DNA of 64,000 nt from Rhizopus sp. PT2906 (GCA_025529335.1 JAMYHX010000009.1:186001-250000); one strand, 5' to 3'. Counted from the stretch's first letter, positions 10,309 through 21,583 are shown. Notes: a model not told the origin generated them from the sequence alone. Numbers and translations are program-made.

Positions 10309-12900
10309 TTAATACACTTGACCTTTGATATCAATCTTTTTATATTTCTTGACGCTTTCCGTTAAACTACCGAGTGCTGATTTAACATCTAAAAAGTCTG
10401 AGTTATTAGCCTTTAGGAAGAGTGCGTTCTGTTCTTTTAGAAATTTTATCAGCTCTTCTCTTGATTCAAATGCTAGCTCATTTTGAATAAATTCTAGGGA
10501 AAGATCCGGACGGTAACTAAAAGGATATACAAGTTAGTAAAAAGAAAATCACCTGTTCAATTTGTATCAACTTACGCTTTGCATAGGATCAGTAATGATT
10601 GTACTCGCTCTCTTTCTACAAATTGGTCCATTAAATAACCACCCATATTTGGTGCTGTCTTGTATAAATAAAAGAATCGATGATAATTAGACGTAGCAAG
10701 GGAAGAACGTACTTGTAGCGCATGTTGAATAAATTCATTTTCCTTTTGTTCACCTGTTAGTTCTGACATAGCCGAATTGACATCTTCAAAAACGTCAGAT
10801 TTATCCCCTTAATTACTTCGTTCTTTATATCTTACCTGCCCAGTTTTGTGTATGTAAAAAGTACAATATGCGGTATGCTGTAAATTCCATCACATTACCG
10901 GGTATCTTGGATGCATAGAGTCCTCTCAACTGTGTTTGACACTGATTGTATTCTCCTAAATCACCCTTTGTTTTTTTTTTTTTTTACATGTTATTACTAG
11001 ACTAGAACACAATTATCATTCACTTACCTTTTCTAAAGCTATTCGAGCATGAATCTCATATACCTGCACTGTGAACTCATCCTTGATACGTTGAACCTAA
11101 TGATATTGCATTAAATGGACGATGTCTATATTATTTTGATATTTATTTACAGTCAAGTCCTGTCTCATCGATTTGAATTGATCACAGATATAAGTATAGT
11201 TTTGCTCACTCTTCCATTTATCTCGTAACAATTGCAGTGTCTGTTTCAATATATGTAATGGTCTCACAGTAGAAGGATCAGGTGCCTTTAATCAAAGTTA
11301 GTGTAAGCAAAAAAGTTGATAATGTAATACTCACAGAAGTCAATCGTAAATATTGCTTCTCTAATTTAGTCGAAGTACCTATAATTGTATCACTCACCAG
11401 TGGTCCATCCTTAAAATAAAAGTTAGTTTGACTAGATGTGCTCTTTTTCATGTATTTACCAAATGCATTTGCTGCATAGTCGAGGACATATTTTCAGCTT
11501 TATATTGCGCAGCATCTTCCTCAAATCGTCGTAGTCGTCTTAATTTCTTTGCTTCTTCTTCACTGCTCATCTTTTGTGTCTGTAGGCTCACTTTCTTCCT
11601 ACCACTAATACTACTATTATTATTATTACTAAAGAAAAAGAATGAGTCAGATGAACAATGCGTATAAAACATAACTTACTTCTTTCTTTTTTTCTTCGAA
11701 GGAAGACAAGCGCTAAAAGTAAAAAAAGTAAAAAAAGGTTATCACATGGAAACACCATGTATAAGGTTGCTTTACCTTGGTAAATCCACTTCGCTCCAGT
11801 CTGTTGTCAACAGTGTGCCTGCTTTATGACTTTCCAAGATCAAGTTGCGTAACTGTAATTCAGCCTCGTCCCTTTTTCCTGGTAAGCAGTTGGCAAAGAC
11901 ATCTTGGACATATTGTCTATATATAAAAAGTTATTTATCAATGCTGTAATATCATAATATGTGGTTATTACTGTAATGAAGGTGGCCACGATTCCGCTGA
12001 TGAAAGGGCGGCTGTGGCCTGCTTTTTTCCTTCAGGAGCTTGTCCTGATGTCTTTTGCTCTTGCTGCTGTGGCTTCTGTTGTTGTTGTTGTTGTTGTTGT
12101 TGTTTTTGCTGTTGCTGCTGCTGTTGTTGTTGTTGCTGTTGTTGCTGTTGCTGTTGCTGTTGTTGTTGCTGTGATACCAGCTCTGGCTTTGTTATAGCTT
12201 GCTGTTGAACACTAGTTTGCAAGTTAGTAGTTGCTGCTACGGCTCCTACTGGCTGTTTAGACCAAGGAGGAATTTTTTGAAAAGGTCCTACACAAAAAAG
12301 ATTTAATTCACTGTTTCAAACAAAGAAAACCAGTTTATCACTTACTTCCCGGGGTTAGTGCAGAAGATGTCGCTGTGTTAACATTAGTCTCAGAATTAGT
12401 GGTGGGTGGAGGAGGTCTATAAAGAGGAACATTAGAATGGGAGCAAGGAAAAAAGATGTTACATACCTTGGAGGTTGTGAGTATGAATAAGTGCCTGGCG
12501 GCTGATTATATTGATATTGGTTGTACTGAGAATAATAAGCAGAAGGGTGTTGTTGTTGCATACCTGGAGGTGCAGTGGTAGCATTACTAGTGGGTGGATA
12601 GTAATATCCATAGTATCCATAATTGTTAGCTCCTACTCCTGGTGGAGCCTCCGTTGTAGTGCCTGGAGGTGGAGGTGTATTACTATGCTGATAATAATGT
12701 GGATAGTAGCCATTAGGTGTTGCATATTGTTGATAGTAAGCAGCGTATTGTTGACTATGTGCTATAGGTTGAGGATATGAACGCCATGGCTGCTGATTAT
12801 TGCTTGACCTATCAAGAATAAGTTTCAACGAACATGATATAAATTGAAAGTGAACTTACCAAGGAGGGTTGGTTGCAGAATTCTCTTGAGGGTTCGCCAC
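10309..12900 (-). CDS. SAC3/GANP/THP3-family protein
   Basis: A multi-exon minus-strand gene. The N-terminal half is low complexity: Tyr/Pro/Gln-rich repeats (YYQQYATPNGYYPHYYQ) and a polyglutamine run of about 30 residues. A GKKQA linker and AESWPPSLQ then lead into a Lys/Arg-rich patch (KLRRLRRFEEDAA). The C-terminal half is a SAC3/PCI-like helical domain: RPLHILKQTLQLLRDKW, YEIHARIALEKGDLGEYNQC, NVMEFTAYRILYFL, NYHRFFYLYKTAPNMGGYL. It ends in KIDIKGQVY. The closest recognised architecture is yeast Thp3 or human LENG8, which act in mRNA maturation and export, rather than Sac3 itself. The start is uncertain: the first conserved exon begins GTGGCGAACCC at 12900, with no in-frame ATG upstream before a stop. 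Exon borders were not all fixed. Confidence 0.8.
12076..12173. repeat. CAG/CAA trinucleotide tract encoding polyglutamine
   Basis: On the minus strand this is an interrupted CAA/CAG tract coding for about 30 Gln residues with one or two Lys, inside the SAC3-family gene. Mixing the two codons usually limits slippage, but length variation between strains is likely. Confidence 0.9.
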
Positions 12901-13118
12901 TTTGATATGATGCAATCTTAAAGATTGGCTTTGAGAGAAAAAAAGGAAAAAAAAAAAGAGTAGCGGCTTATAGAATTTGATGAGACACTCGAATACAAAA
13001 ATACGTCATATGATTGCTTAATCTTCTTTATTTTATTGGTCAGCGAAATAATGTAATAAAAGCTTTTTTGTAATATATAATAAATTGATCTTCTTTTTCG
13101 CTGGTCAGTACCATAAAA

Positions 13119-13633
13119 ATGAGTTCCGAACAACATCTCGCCATTCAAGCGATCTTAGCTCGACAACAAGAGCAAATTGATCAACTTGCCCGATTATTAA
13201 CTTAACCTAACACTACCACTCAACCTTCAGCAGAGTAATCACCTCAGTCCAATGAACAACCACAACATAACATGGATGAGGACGAACTTGTCAGTAATCA
13301 TTCACTCGAGATGCGATCCAGTTACACTTGGCAGCCTTCCGAAATATTGAGCGAACTTATGCACTTCAAGAAGTCTCTTTTCACAACGTCTCCAATTAAA
13401 GAGCAAGCTCGCAAGGATATGGTTGAACAGTATCTTGGAATGAAAGACACTAACTACAACCCACCAAACACCATGCCAGACACAGTCCACACCATGAATG
13501 CTGTTCAATCGAAGCATGATCGATCTTTGAAACGTTTACAATATCTTGCTTTCAGGCACTGTCAGAAGGTTTATGAGCCAGAAAACGCGTTGATCTGTAA
13601 TCACAGGTGTGGCTTTATTACATTTATCTAATG
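13119..13633 (+). pseudogene. Retrotransposon gag-like relic
   Basis: Starts with ATG and a helical Gln-rich segment (HLAIQAILARQQEQIDQLAR). Two in-frame stop codons follow (near 13202 and 13236). The frame then stays open from about 13271 to 13631 and encodes a helical protein (YTWQPSEILSELMHFKKSLF, TMNAVQSKHDRSLKRLQYLA). I read this as a decayed gag-type protein of a fungal retroelement, because it has no conserved housekeeping motif, carries internal stops and lies beside repeats. No zinc knuckle or pol follows. It could also be an unrelated dead gene. Confidence 0.45.
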
Positions 13634-14067
13634 TTTTAAGAATGATTAATATAAACTGTTTACAAAGAAAGAGAAAGAGGATGCTGCCCAATGAAAGAAA
13701 AAGTAGACTAGCCTGTTTAGGATCTGACAAAAAAGTAATATGCAAGAGCAGCGAATGCGTTGAGTGCAGAAATCCAGGTACCCGCCCAAGTTTTTTCAGT
13801 TGGCTAATGAATCGCAAGTAAAAAGAAATTCCCGTCCATCATGTCTCAAAACACAAAAAGCTTGAGCGCGACCTTCAAGGTATAAAGGGAATACAATGAA
13901 AGTTTTATTTAATTTATATAATACTGAAAATAAAGCGCGGCTCGCAGGGTTTTATCCACATCCGAAGTCGGAGTGGAGCCAACAACGATTGTTGTAGGAA
14001 CGACTGACAATCCCAATATAAGTAATTCTAGTCATCCCCTTTTTCTACCTCTTTTCTTATAATTGAT
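13634..14067. other. Non-coding stretch with two hairpins
   Basis: No gene is seen. Two strong inverted repeats lie close together: CCAC-a-TCCGA / TCGGA-GTGG at 13956-13976 (2-nt loop) and CAACAA/TTGTTG at 13980-13994 (3-nt loop). They sit in a locally GC-richer block between the gag-like relic and the dispersed repeat at 14068, and may be part of a transposon end. Confidence 0.5.
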
Positions 14068-14168
14068 CAATTGAATAATTGGTACTATTGCCATTGCTTT
14101 TATCTATATTATTATTAACAAATAAACAGTTGGTTTTTATTTTATAGCTCAATTTAAATCGTCACAAA
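14068..14168 (+). repeat. 101-bp dispersed repeat, copy A
   Basis: This 101-bp segment matches 37669-37769 in the same orientation with three mismatches. It begins with a perfect short inverted repeat (CAATT-gaat-AATTG) and ends CGTCACAAA. It lies 62 bp upstream of the TTI1 start codon, so it may be part of that gene's 5' UTR or promoter. The other copy follows the Fanzor relic. Confidence 0.9.
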
Positions 14169-14230
14169 ACGGTATTTTTCGTTATTCTTTCTGATGACTA
14201 CTGGGTTTGAACTTTTTTTATCCTGCTTTA

Positions 14231-17200
14231 ATGGCTCACTGTGATGAATACAAGACGAGAATAGACTCGTTTAAAGAGTCAGTACATACTTTATCCTCTA
14301 ATCTATCAAATGAAAGTATCAAGAAACTTGCTCTACTCTTGAACGAATTCCATTCTTTCTTAGATATCCTTCCTGACCATGACTTGAGCTTGCAACCAGA
14401 TAATAAGCGCGATATAGTGATGACCATGCTACACCTCTTACGATCCATGATTATCCAGAAACGAATTCATATTGACACAATTATGGAGCCAGCATTGAAA
14501 ATTATGTACCAAATTCTAAATAAAACGCTAATCAAGCAGTTAATGGCGCCCGAGTTTACAAAGCAGATCTTGATCTTCTTTGGTATTCTCATATACCGCG
14601 ATGAAAATAACAAACAAGCTCCATGCTCTGAGGAAGTAAAGCACCTGATTGTAAGATGCATATCCGCCGCATTGCCAGCCAAGTATAGGGAAGGAAGATA
14701 CAGTTCTTTTGAAGCATCGCCCAATTTCCTTTTAGCGACAGCTATTAGAGCAGAATCGTTTTTACCAGCAGCATCACAAAGTATTAAAGGGCTGCTTGAT
14801 ATTATCGAACACGACCAAAAGATGGAACTGAGAGTGGATGCACTGACGGTTCTTGATCAGTACCTGATTGACAACATATACGATATTGACAGCATTGCTA
14901 AGCTGTTCCCAGGGGTTGCTTCAAAGTTATGCACAACATTGATTCGAAAACCGGAGAAAGAGAAGCATCAGGTCGTTGTGACGACTTTACACATTCTAGG
15001 AGAGCTGATTCGAGTGGTGATGAATGATGAAGATAATGAGAACTTGGTTGAAATACACACACTCCAGGATTTGGCCATCTATCATGGATCGAAAAAGAAC
15101 GAGGCGACAAAGAACACGGACAAAGTAAGAGTGAAAGCGTGGTATGAGAAGAATAAGGCCAGTTTAGCACCTCTATTAGATGTTGTCCTGAAGAATCGGT
15201 CATCTGCAGAGTGGAGAACAAGATCGGCGTACCTGGAATTTTCATACTTGATACTTTCAACCTGTTCACGCACTTTGGACAACTGCACTCGATCGCTTAT
15301 ACGAGCTATGGTGTCTTACCGTGATGACCCTTACGATCAGATATCTAATAAATGTATGATATACATGCAGAATCTGTCGTCTAGTGCATCTTATGACAGT
15401 ACTATAATGCCAATCTTGAAGGACGAGCTTTATGAATGGATGATGAACTTTCCGAAATACATCATGGTGAGAGATGAGCAGGAAAAATCAGAAATTATAT
15501 CACTCATTACTGGACTTGTCTTGACACTTGGCCATGAAGCAGAGGGCGTTCTTTCGACCGTGTTAACCAAGTGTTCAGATGGTTGGATGACCGCACTAGA
15601 AATTGATAAGGACAGTTTACATGTGTTGGAAGGCAAGTTCAATCAAAAATATATTGACATGGATGATATGAAGCAAACAACACCACTGTATCCAAAGACA
15701 CGGTTCAAACACATTGTCAGTGATTCTGTGGTAGAAAAACTGTGCAAGATGCTCAATACGATAGGAAGACATTGTAACATTCAAAGCTGGGTGCACCATT
15801 ATATGCGATATGTGTCGACTGATAATCTTGAGAACAATGAACCACAATCAATCTACATTGTACATTTATTATTACAAGGCGCCATTGCAACAAATCATCA
15901 ATTAGAAAATGATGTAGAAAATTGGATAGACTATGATGATCAGAAACTGGAAACAACAGACTCTTTAAAAACGATCGTCAATCAAGTGGCAAATGATATT
16001 ATCAACTTGCTTATTTTCTCTGCTTCTGAATCTACAAACGTGGAGACATCCATCATAAAATCAGGAATATCTGAACATGCCGACGACAGCTCTTATGTTC
16101 TCACTATATGCTTTGGATTACAGATGATCGGTTTAGCCACGTCGGTTATTGATATAGAAGATCTGCAAGATTTCCTCATCACCGCATTATATCCTTTATT
16201 GGCTCATTTAGGGTCATCCAATCTTTATATACACACATACGCGCTTATCACGCTAAATATAATAGCTATAGCTTGCGGGCTAAGCGATGCCAAAGAGTTG
16301 GCCATAGCAAACATTGACTATGTGATCAACTCAGTATCCCACCACATTGCTGTCTTATCATCTCAATCTCGAGTGCCGCTCGTCCTGAAGGCCTTGATTC
16401 ATGTTAGCGGCTCAGATTGCATAAAATACCTTGACGATATCGTAGAAGAGATATGTGATGCTCTTGACAGACATCATCATGATCAAAAGTTATGTTTGGG
16501 ACTATGTGGCGTGTTGTTGGAAATAGTTCAAACAGTAGAGAAAGATTTCCTTCCAGATAAAGAAAGAAACGCAAGTCCAAAATCAGAAGACACTGAGGTT
16601 TATGAGCAACCTATGGTTAGCAAAGAAATCTACTCTTTTATTTACGAACAAGATACAATGGGAAACATGGATGATGCTCATAGAACAATGGAAGAGATTG
16701 GAAAATACTTTTTGGACAGGCAAAAGCAGGAAACAGAAGAAGAGATCACTTTGAAACAAGCAATCAAAGAAGGAGAAGGTTATAAACATGAAAAAAAGGA
16801 ACAAGAAGATGAAAAGAAAGAAGTGCCACTAACACATCAACAAGCAATGGTGGTTGATATCATGAAGAAATGTAGTCACTTTTTAACAGCTCCTTCAGCA
16901 CAGCTTCGATCACAAATACTACAGCTTCTCAGTTCTGGAGTGTCTGTATTAACAAATCAGCCAAAGACGCTCAACATGCAATCACACGAAATTTGGCCCT
17001 ATGTCATGAATCGCTTTGGTGATAAAGAAAATTATGTGGTGTACCATGCAGCCATCTTTATTGAAAAGATCTCGGCTGTATCAACCGATTTCCTATCAAG
17101 AAAATTCGCTGAATCCATATGGCCTCAATTTAAAGCTTTGCTACGAAAGGGATCTGATGCATCAGTGGCCAATGCAGCATCAAAGAACTATTCAATTTAC

Positions 17201-17545
17201 TCCACTTATCATCGTACTCAATCTTGTGTCTTGAGATCTTTAGCAAATATACTTAAGTATGTGCCCGTAAAGCAACCATTGGCAAAAGAGATCTTGGAAG
17301 AAACCAAATTTTACTACTCTTATTCCAACATTCATTCACAGCTAAAGGACCTTTGTATGGCACTCTTTGATTCATTATCAAGGCAACAACCAGACTCTGT
17401 TTGGCTATATCAGCTTCTGTTAGATTCACAATTACAGCATAGACTAAGTTGTCCACCATCTGCCTTGCTAAAACCATTTGTGATACCAGAATGGCAAACA
17501 TATAAAGATGTATCGATACAAAATAAGAGGACCTTGCTCTTTTAA
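14231..17545 (+). CDS. TTI1: TTI1-like subunit of the TTT (Tel2-Tti1-Tti2) complex
   Basis: A single long exon of about 1104 residues, close to the size of human TTI1 (about 1090). The protein is built of helical HEAT-type repeats throughout. Segments such as ILIFFGILIYRD, FLPAASQSIKGLLDII, TLHILGELIRVVMNDE and, near the end, YPLLAHLGSSNLYIHTYALI fit TTI1. A charged, Glu/Lys-rich insertion (about residues 780-870) precedes the C-terminal repeats. The TTT complex works with Hsp90 to fold and assemble PI3K-like kinases (TOR, ATM, ATR). The first in-frame ATG of the conserved frame is at 14231; the frame is open slightly further upstream but without another ATG. Assignment rests on length, repeat type and local similarity, not on a unique motif. 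Confidence 0.75.
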   Translation: MAHCDEYKTRIDSFKESVHTLSSNLSNESIKKLALLLNEFHSFLDILPDHDLSLQPDNKRDIVMTMLHLLRSMIIQKRIHIDTIMEPALKIMYQILNKTLIKQLMAPEFTKQILIFFGILIYRDENNKQAPCSEEVKHLIVRCISAALPAKYREGRYSSFEASPNFLLATAIRAESFLPAASQSIKGLLDIIEHDQKMELRVDALTVLDQYLIDNIYDIDSIAKLFPGVASKLCTTLIRKPEKEKHQVVVTTLHILGELIRVVMNDEDNENLVEIHTLQDLAIYHGSKKNEATKNTDKVRVKAWYEKNKASLAPLLDVVLKNRSSAEWRTRSAYLEFSYLILSTCSRTLDNCTRSLIRAMVSYRDDPYDQISNKCMIYMQNLSSSASYDSTIMPILKDELYEWMMNFPKYIMVRDEQEKSEIISLITGLVLTLGHEAEGVLSTVLTKCSDGWMTALEIDKDSLHVLEGKFNQKYIDMDDMKQTTPLYPKTRFKHIVSDSVVEKLCKMLNTIGRHCNIQSWVHHYMRYVSTDNLENNEPQSIYIVHLLLQGAIATNHQLENDVENWIDYDDQKLETTDSLKTIVNQVANDIINLLIFSASESTNVETSIIKSGISEHADDSSYVLTICFGLQMIGLATSVIDIEDLQDFLITALYPLLAHLGSSNLYIHTYALITLNIIAIACGLSDAKELAIANIDYVINSVSHHIAVLSSQSRVPLVLKALIHVSGSDCIKYLDDIVEEICDALDRHHHDQKLCLGLCGVLLEIVQTVEKDFLPDKERNASPKSEDTEVYEQPMVSKEIYSFIYEQDTMGNMDDAHRTMEEIGKYFLDRQKQETEEEITLKQAIKEGEGYKHEKKEQEDEKKEVPLTHQQAMVVDIMKKCSHFLTAPSAQLRSQILQLLSSGVSVLTNQPKTLNMQSHEIWPYVMNRFGDKENYVVYHAAIFIEKISAVSTDFLSRKFAESIWPQFKALLRKGSDASVANAASKNYSIYSTYHRTQSCVLRSLANILKYVPVKQPLAKEILEETKFYYSYSNIHSQLKDLCMALFDSLSRQQPDSVWLYQLLLDSQLQHRLSCPPSALLKPFVIPEWQTYKDVSIQNKRTLLF

Positions 17546-17724
17546 TAAACGTTTATGCTATAATCGAAAAGGATGTTTCTCTCTTTATTCAGTAAAATGA
17601 CTTGAATCAGTTCAATATGCAATCTTGAGCAAAATATTCTCTTAAAATATATATAAATAATCCAGAGACTAACTTACTAGGCGAATTTTGAATAAAAGAC
17701 TCTTCTTCCAAGACTTACTCTAAA

Positions 17725-19235
17725 ATGCCCTTTTGTCGCTGTGGAGAGCTATCTCATAATGAAAAATGTAAAAAGTGTGGATTTGAGACGACCTGTAGGT
17801 ACATTTTTATTTTTCCCCATACTATTGACTAAATGACGCTTTTAAAAAAAAAGTAACAGACGTAAGCAAATCAGGTATCGTGGATAGATGGCAGTCGAGG
17901 TAACATTTTGCTTGTTTACCATGAATAATAAAAAAACTAAAATTCGAGGCTAGGTACCTAAATAGTGTTGTTGGACGAAGAAACCTGGTTTCACCAGTAA
18001 AGGAGCAAGCTGATGAAAATCAACCTCGGTTTTTATCAGCAATTCCGAATAAATCAGCAACGTTTAGAGAAAGACCATTGAGTACTTTGTTAGATCACAG
18101 GAGAGCAAAGCTACAGGAGCTAAAGTCCAGAGATCTATTTCGTCTGTCACAAATTCAGATTGAACAGCCAATTAAGGATGAAAAGGTGTGTCAAGAATGT
18201 AATCAGAGATTATCTGGAAAATTGGTCAGACTGCCTGATACTCAAGAAAGATATCACTGGAGTTGTCTAAGATGTGAAGGCTGTAAAGGATTGTTTGATA
18301 ACACCTCTTTTGTAATTGATCCTCTAAAGAAAATATATCATCCAAAAGTATATACACACAGAAAGAGTCTTATTTTGGTATAATCTAATACTTTTTATAG
18401 TGTGCACTGTTTATGCCATCTACACCGGATTGCTCGGAATGCTCATTGCCTATCGTTGAAAGCTATATTGTAGTAAATAGCTCTGCATTGCATGTGAAGG
18501 TTAGTATGATGGAATACATATATAGAATAGAAATGTATTAATTGCATCATATAGTGCTTCAAGTGTACCTGTTGCAACAAAGTTTTACAGCCATCAGCCA
18601 TGTATACGGATATGAATGGAGCATTTTGTCAACAATGTACCACCACAGAGCTACCACAAGATCAAGAGTTACTTTCAAAGCACATGAGGATTGTACCCTT
18701 TCCTCAGTCTATGCCCGCTACACGACCGGCTATCCCTAAGGGCTCACTTCTTTATGAAGATAATGATGAGCCTGCTGGCAGTGGGCCAGAATATAAAACA
18801 GTAGAGCAATATTTAAGGATGCCTGCATCCGCACCTTGCTCACCTTATAGTCGCCATACTACATCTTTTGTAAAACCTTCATCTTTAATGAGCTCTAGAG
18901 AAAAGCCACTGCCCCGTTTTGGCATTGTTCGTGCGTGCCCAAGGTGTAACGAGCGTATTGCTTCGGTTCATGAAGAAATACCTGGCCCCAAGGCATCACG
19001 GTGGCACAAGAAATGTCTGTCTTGCACAGGTTGCAACAAACTGCTGGATTCAGGAGCAGCTGTGCACGAAGACAGTTCGACAGGAAGATTGTATCCTTGG
19101 TGCACAACTTGCTCGGTATGTAAAGTTCATTCGAGTCAAAAAGATAAACTAATACCTTGTATAGCTAAGCAAAAGGGACAGGCGTTGCTCTACTACAGTA
19201 AAACAGCAAGTTATGTAAGATCTCTTTTTAAATAA
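17725..19235 (+). CDS. LIM-domain protein
   Basis: Exons inferred: 17725-17798, 17867-17899, 17954-18347, 18401-18499 and 18555 onward, about 420 residues. The N terminus has a small Cys cluster (CRCGELSHNEKCKKCGFETTC). Two adjacent LIM domains follow: CQECNQRLSGK..HWSCLRCEGC joined to CALFMPSTPDCSEC..CFKCTCCNKVL..CQQC. A separate LIM-like unit comes later (CPRCNERIAS..WHKKCLSCTGC..WCTTC). LIM domains bind proteins; fungal relatives act at sites of polarised growth and cytokinesis or carry RhoGAP domains, but no catalytic domain is visible here. The 3' end is uncertain: a possible intron (19116 to about 19170) could change the last 40 residues. Read straight through, the stop is at 19233-19235. 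Confidence 0.85.
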
Positions 19236-19441
19236 AAACCAACAGAAACACTGGAAGGTTTTGATTTCTTTCCTCTTCTCCTTTTTAAGTATAAATGTTT
19301 TTATGCATAAATGATTTGGGGATCAGGGGGAAAACTGCTAAAAAGGACGATGGTCACTTTTATTACTCCTTACATTACAGATGGCTACTCTTTTCTCTTT
19401 TTTTTTTAAAAAAAAAATAATGAGCTTTATTTCTTTTATAA

Positions 19442-20254
19442 ATGAAAACACCATCCATAGACTTTTTGCCACCTTACACAAAAAGAATACATAAAGATCG
19501 TTCTACTCATGCTATGCCAAACAATCACGATACCTGTGAATCTGTTTGCTGCATTTGTAACAGCCATAACCTGGATAGAACAAAAGCTATAGGTCCATAC
19601 ATGATGCAATCGATTCAGCCAGACTTTGTCACGACCTGTCCATGTTTACAAAAGGCTCATCCAGCATGCTTGAAACGCTATGATACAGACTATGTTTGCA
19701 GAACGTGTAATTATATTTATCCTTCCAAAAAGTGTATCTTTCTCGCAACGTTCTTTACATTTACCTGTCATCTGCTCAGTCTCCTTTCTCTCATCGGCCT
19801 CGTATTTGGCCTTTCCCAGTTAGGAAGGGTCTTGGACGAACTGGCCTTAGGAAGTGAAATAGGGCCCAAAATAGATGGAGACGAAACGTGGCATGATCAA
19901 GAGATGCTACAAATTGCAGTGTGGTTGGATGTCGTTCACTACTCTACGGCCCTTGCAGGACAAGCTATGCTTGGATTAGTATACATAATCGGTGTTTGCT
20001 TAGTGATAGGTATTCACCGAACAGCTGATATGATAACTAATATTCTGCATATAAATCTGGATTGCATATATAGACATAATGTCATACCCAAGCAAATAAA
20101 GCCCATTGCAGTGTATATCTGTTTATTTTTTCTGGGCTTATTTTTAGGTACATATCTACTCTTTTTTTCTTGGATATGGTCAAGTCTACTTTGTAAACTA
20201 TGGAAACAACTGCTAGATACCCTCGTTAGGGAAAGAATAGATGCTATTGTCTAA
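19442..20254 (+). CDS. Membrane-anchored RING-CH (MARCH-type) E3 ligase-like protein
   Basis: An intronless gene of 270 residues. A RING-CH-type zinc site covers about residues 35-90: CCIC, then CPCLQKAHPAC and CRTC, with the C4HC3 order of MARCH ligases. Three hydrophobic segments follow (about 98-125, 175-195, 225-250), so it should be an integral membrane protein with its RING in the cytosol. MARCH-type proteins ubiquitinate membrane cargo. It is shorter than most, and the first Cys pair is followed by a longer loop than usual, so ligase activity is an inference. Both neighbours lie on the same strand with short spacers. Confidence 0.75.
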   Translation: MKTPSIDFLPPYTKRIHKDRSTHAMPNNHDTCESVCCICNSHNLDRTKAIGPYMMQSIQPDFVTTCPCLQKAHPACLKRYDTDYVCRTCNYIYPSKKCIFLATFFTFTCHLLSLLSLIGLVFGLSQLGRVLDELALGSEIGPKIDGDETWHDQEMLQIAVWLDVVHYSTALAGQAMLGLVYIIGVCLVIGIHRTADMITNILHINLDCIYRHNVIPKQIKPIAVYICLFFLGLFLGTYLLFFSWIWSSLLCKLWKQLLDTLVRERIDAIV

Positions 20255-20530
20255 AAACCTCCTTTTTTCGATAGGTTTATCCTGTTCATACCCAATGTCA
20301 ATTCCCACAAGAAATAAAAATTCTGCAGGTTGATAAATTTCTGGGTTATGCATCACTAACGCCATTAAGCGTCAAGTGTTTTCCCATTGTTATTTGCTAT
20401 CCCTTAAATGCTTCCCCCTCAATTATAATCTATCAAGAGATTCAATCCTATATGAATAAGATCATTATAAAAATAGTACATATGATGCGAGTATTCCTTT
20501 TCATTCTTCTCTTTTAGAAAAAACGAGTTC

Positions 20531-21583
20531 ATGAACGAACCAAAGACTAAACCTAGAATTACCTTGCGTATGAACCGCTTGGATGACGACCCATGGGTAC
20601 CGCCGATCAAACACCGTAGAAGATTCTCAGCTGAAGAAGCTCGCATCTTGGAATCCGAGTACGATAAAAATTCAAGCCCTACACAGGAAAGGATACAACA
20701 GATTGCTAGCAGTATCAACACGCCAAGAAAGATCATCACAACTTGGTTTCAGAATCGAAGGGCGAAGCATAAGAGAAGACAGAGATCCAAGCGAGGGAGT
20801 ATGAGTCCTGCAGAAGGTGATGTCGAAGTTGTCAACAGCGATGCGACTGATTCAGCAGTCGAAAACTGTATTCCTTTTGATAAAGACCCCATGCTTACTA
20901 TAACAATGGATCAAGGTAATCATGCAGCGAGCTTTAAAGACCCGGGCAATATGAAGTCTGGTACTAGCTATAACAAAACAGAGGATTCGTTTCTAAATGA
21001 CTTTCATGATTTGAATGTTGCCACTGGTCTATATCCGTCTTACTATTCTCAACTTTTGAACCCTTACCCTACGTTTAATCTTCCTTTTCCAGAAGAGATG
21101 GCTCATCACAGCACAGTGAATGAGTATACTGCATCGTATATGCCAACCCCTTACCTCACGACTTATCTGCTTGCTGCATCCCCACGGCCGTCCTCTTTTC
21201 TGCTATACAATACTAATCTGGCAAAACGACAACATCCAATTGTTGAACCATTTCAGTCACTCATGAACACGCATAAAGCAAAACAAACGCAGGCTTTTCC
21301 TTATAATGATATGGATGGCCCTGGTCAATGCTTATACACATCTCTATCTTCAAAAGCATTAGATAGTATCGGTGCTATGCCACGCCCTCAAATCTGTTCA
21401 AAGCCTAGTGATTTATTAATCGAATACTACCAAGGAGAAAAGGAAGAGTATTACGGGAACCAGCTATCATCTCTGACAACTGAAGGGCACATCTTAAATT
21501 CAGAAGTTAATCCTTCCACTGGCAAAAACAATAGTGAGGGTATGTTACTGTTAGAGTCATTACACATGACCTTGAATTTTTAA
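20531..21583 (+). CDS. Homeobox transcription factor
   Basis: An intronless 350-residue protein with a homeodomain at about residues 27-87: KHRRRFSAEEARILESEYDK, then helix 3 with TWFQNRRAKHKRRQR. The WFQNRRAK core is the recognition helix that contacts DNA in the major groove. The rest is low complexity without a second known domain, rich in Ser, Pro and Tyr. The family controls development and morphogenesis in fungi; targets cannot be read from the sequence. The ATG at 20531 is 27 residues before the homeodomain, with no credible upstream start. Confidence 0.92.
   Translation: MNEPKTKPRITLRMNRLDDDPWVPPIKHRRRFSAEEARILESEYDKNSSPTQERIQQIASSINTPRKIITTWFQNRRAKHKRRQRSKRGSMSPAEGDVEVVNSDATDSAVENCIPFDKDPMLTITMDQGNHAASFKDPGNMKSGTSYNKTEDSFLNDFHDLNVATGLYPSYYSQLLNPYPTFNLPFPEEMAHHSTVNEYTASYMPTPYLTTYLLAASPRPSSFLLYNTNLAKRQHPIVEPFQSLMNTHKAKQTQAFPYNDMDGPGQCLYTSLSSKALDSIGAMPRPQICSKPSDLLIEYYQGEKEEYYGNQLSSLTTEGHILNSEVNPSTGKNNSEGMLLLESLHMTLNF

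Noticed and set aside
12014..12208. Cys-rich open frame on the plus strand in the polyglutamine region
   Set aside because: A shadow of the CAA/CAG tract on the minus strand: its complement read in another frame yields Cys runs.
14207..14230. TTI1 start at 14207
   Set aside because: The codon there is TTG; the first ATG in frame is at 14231.
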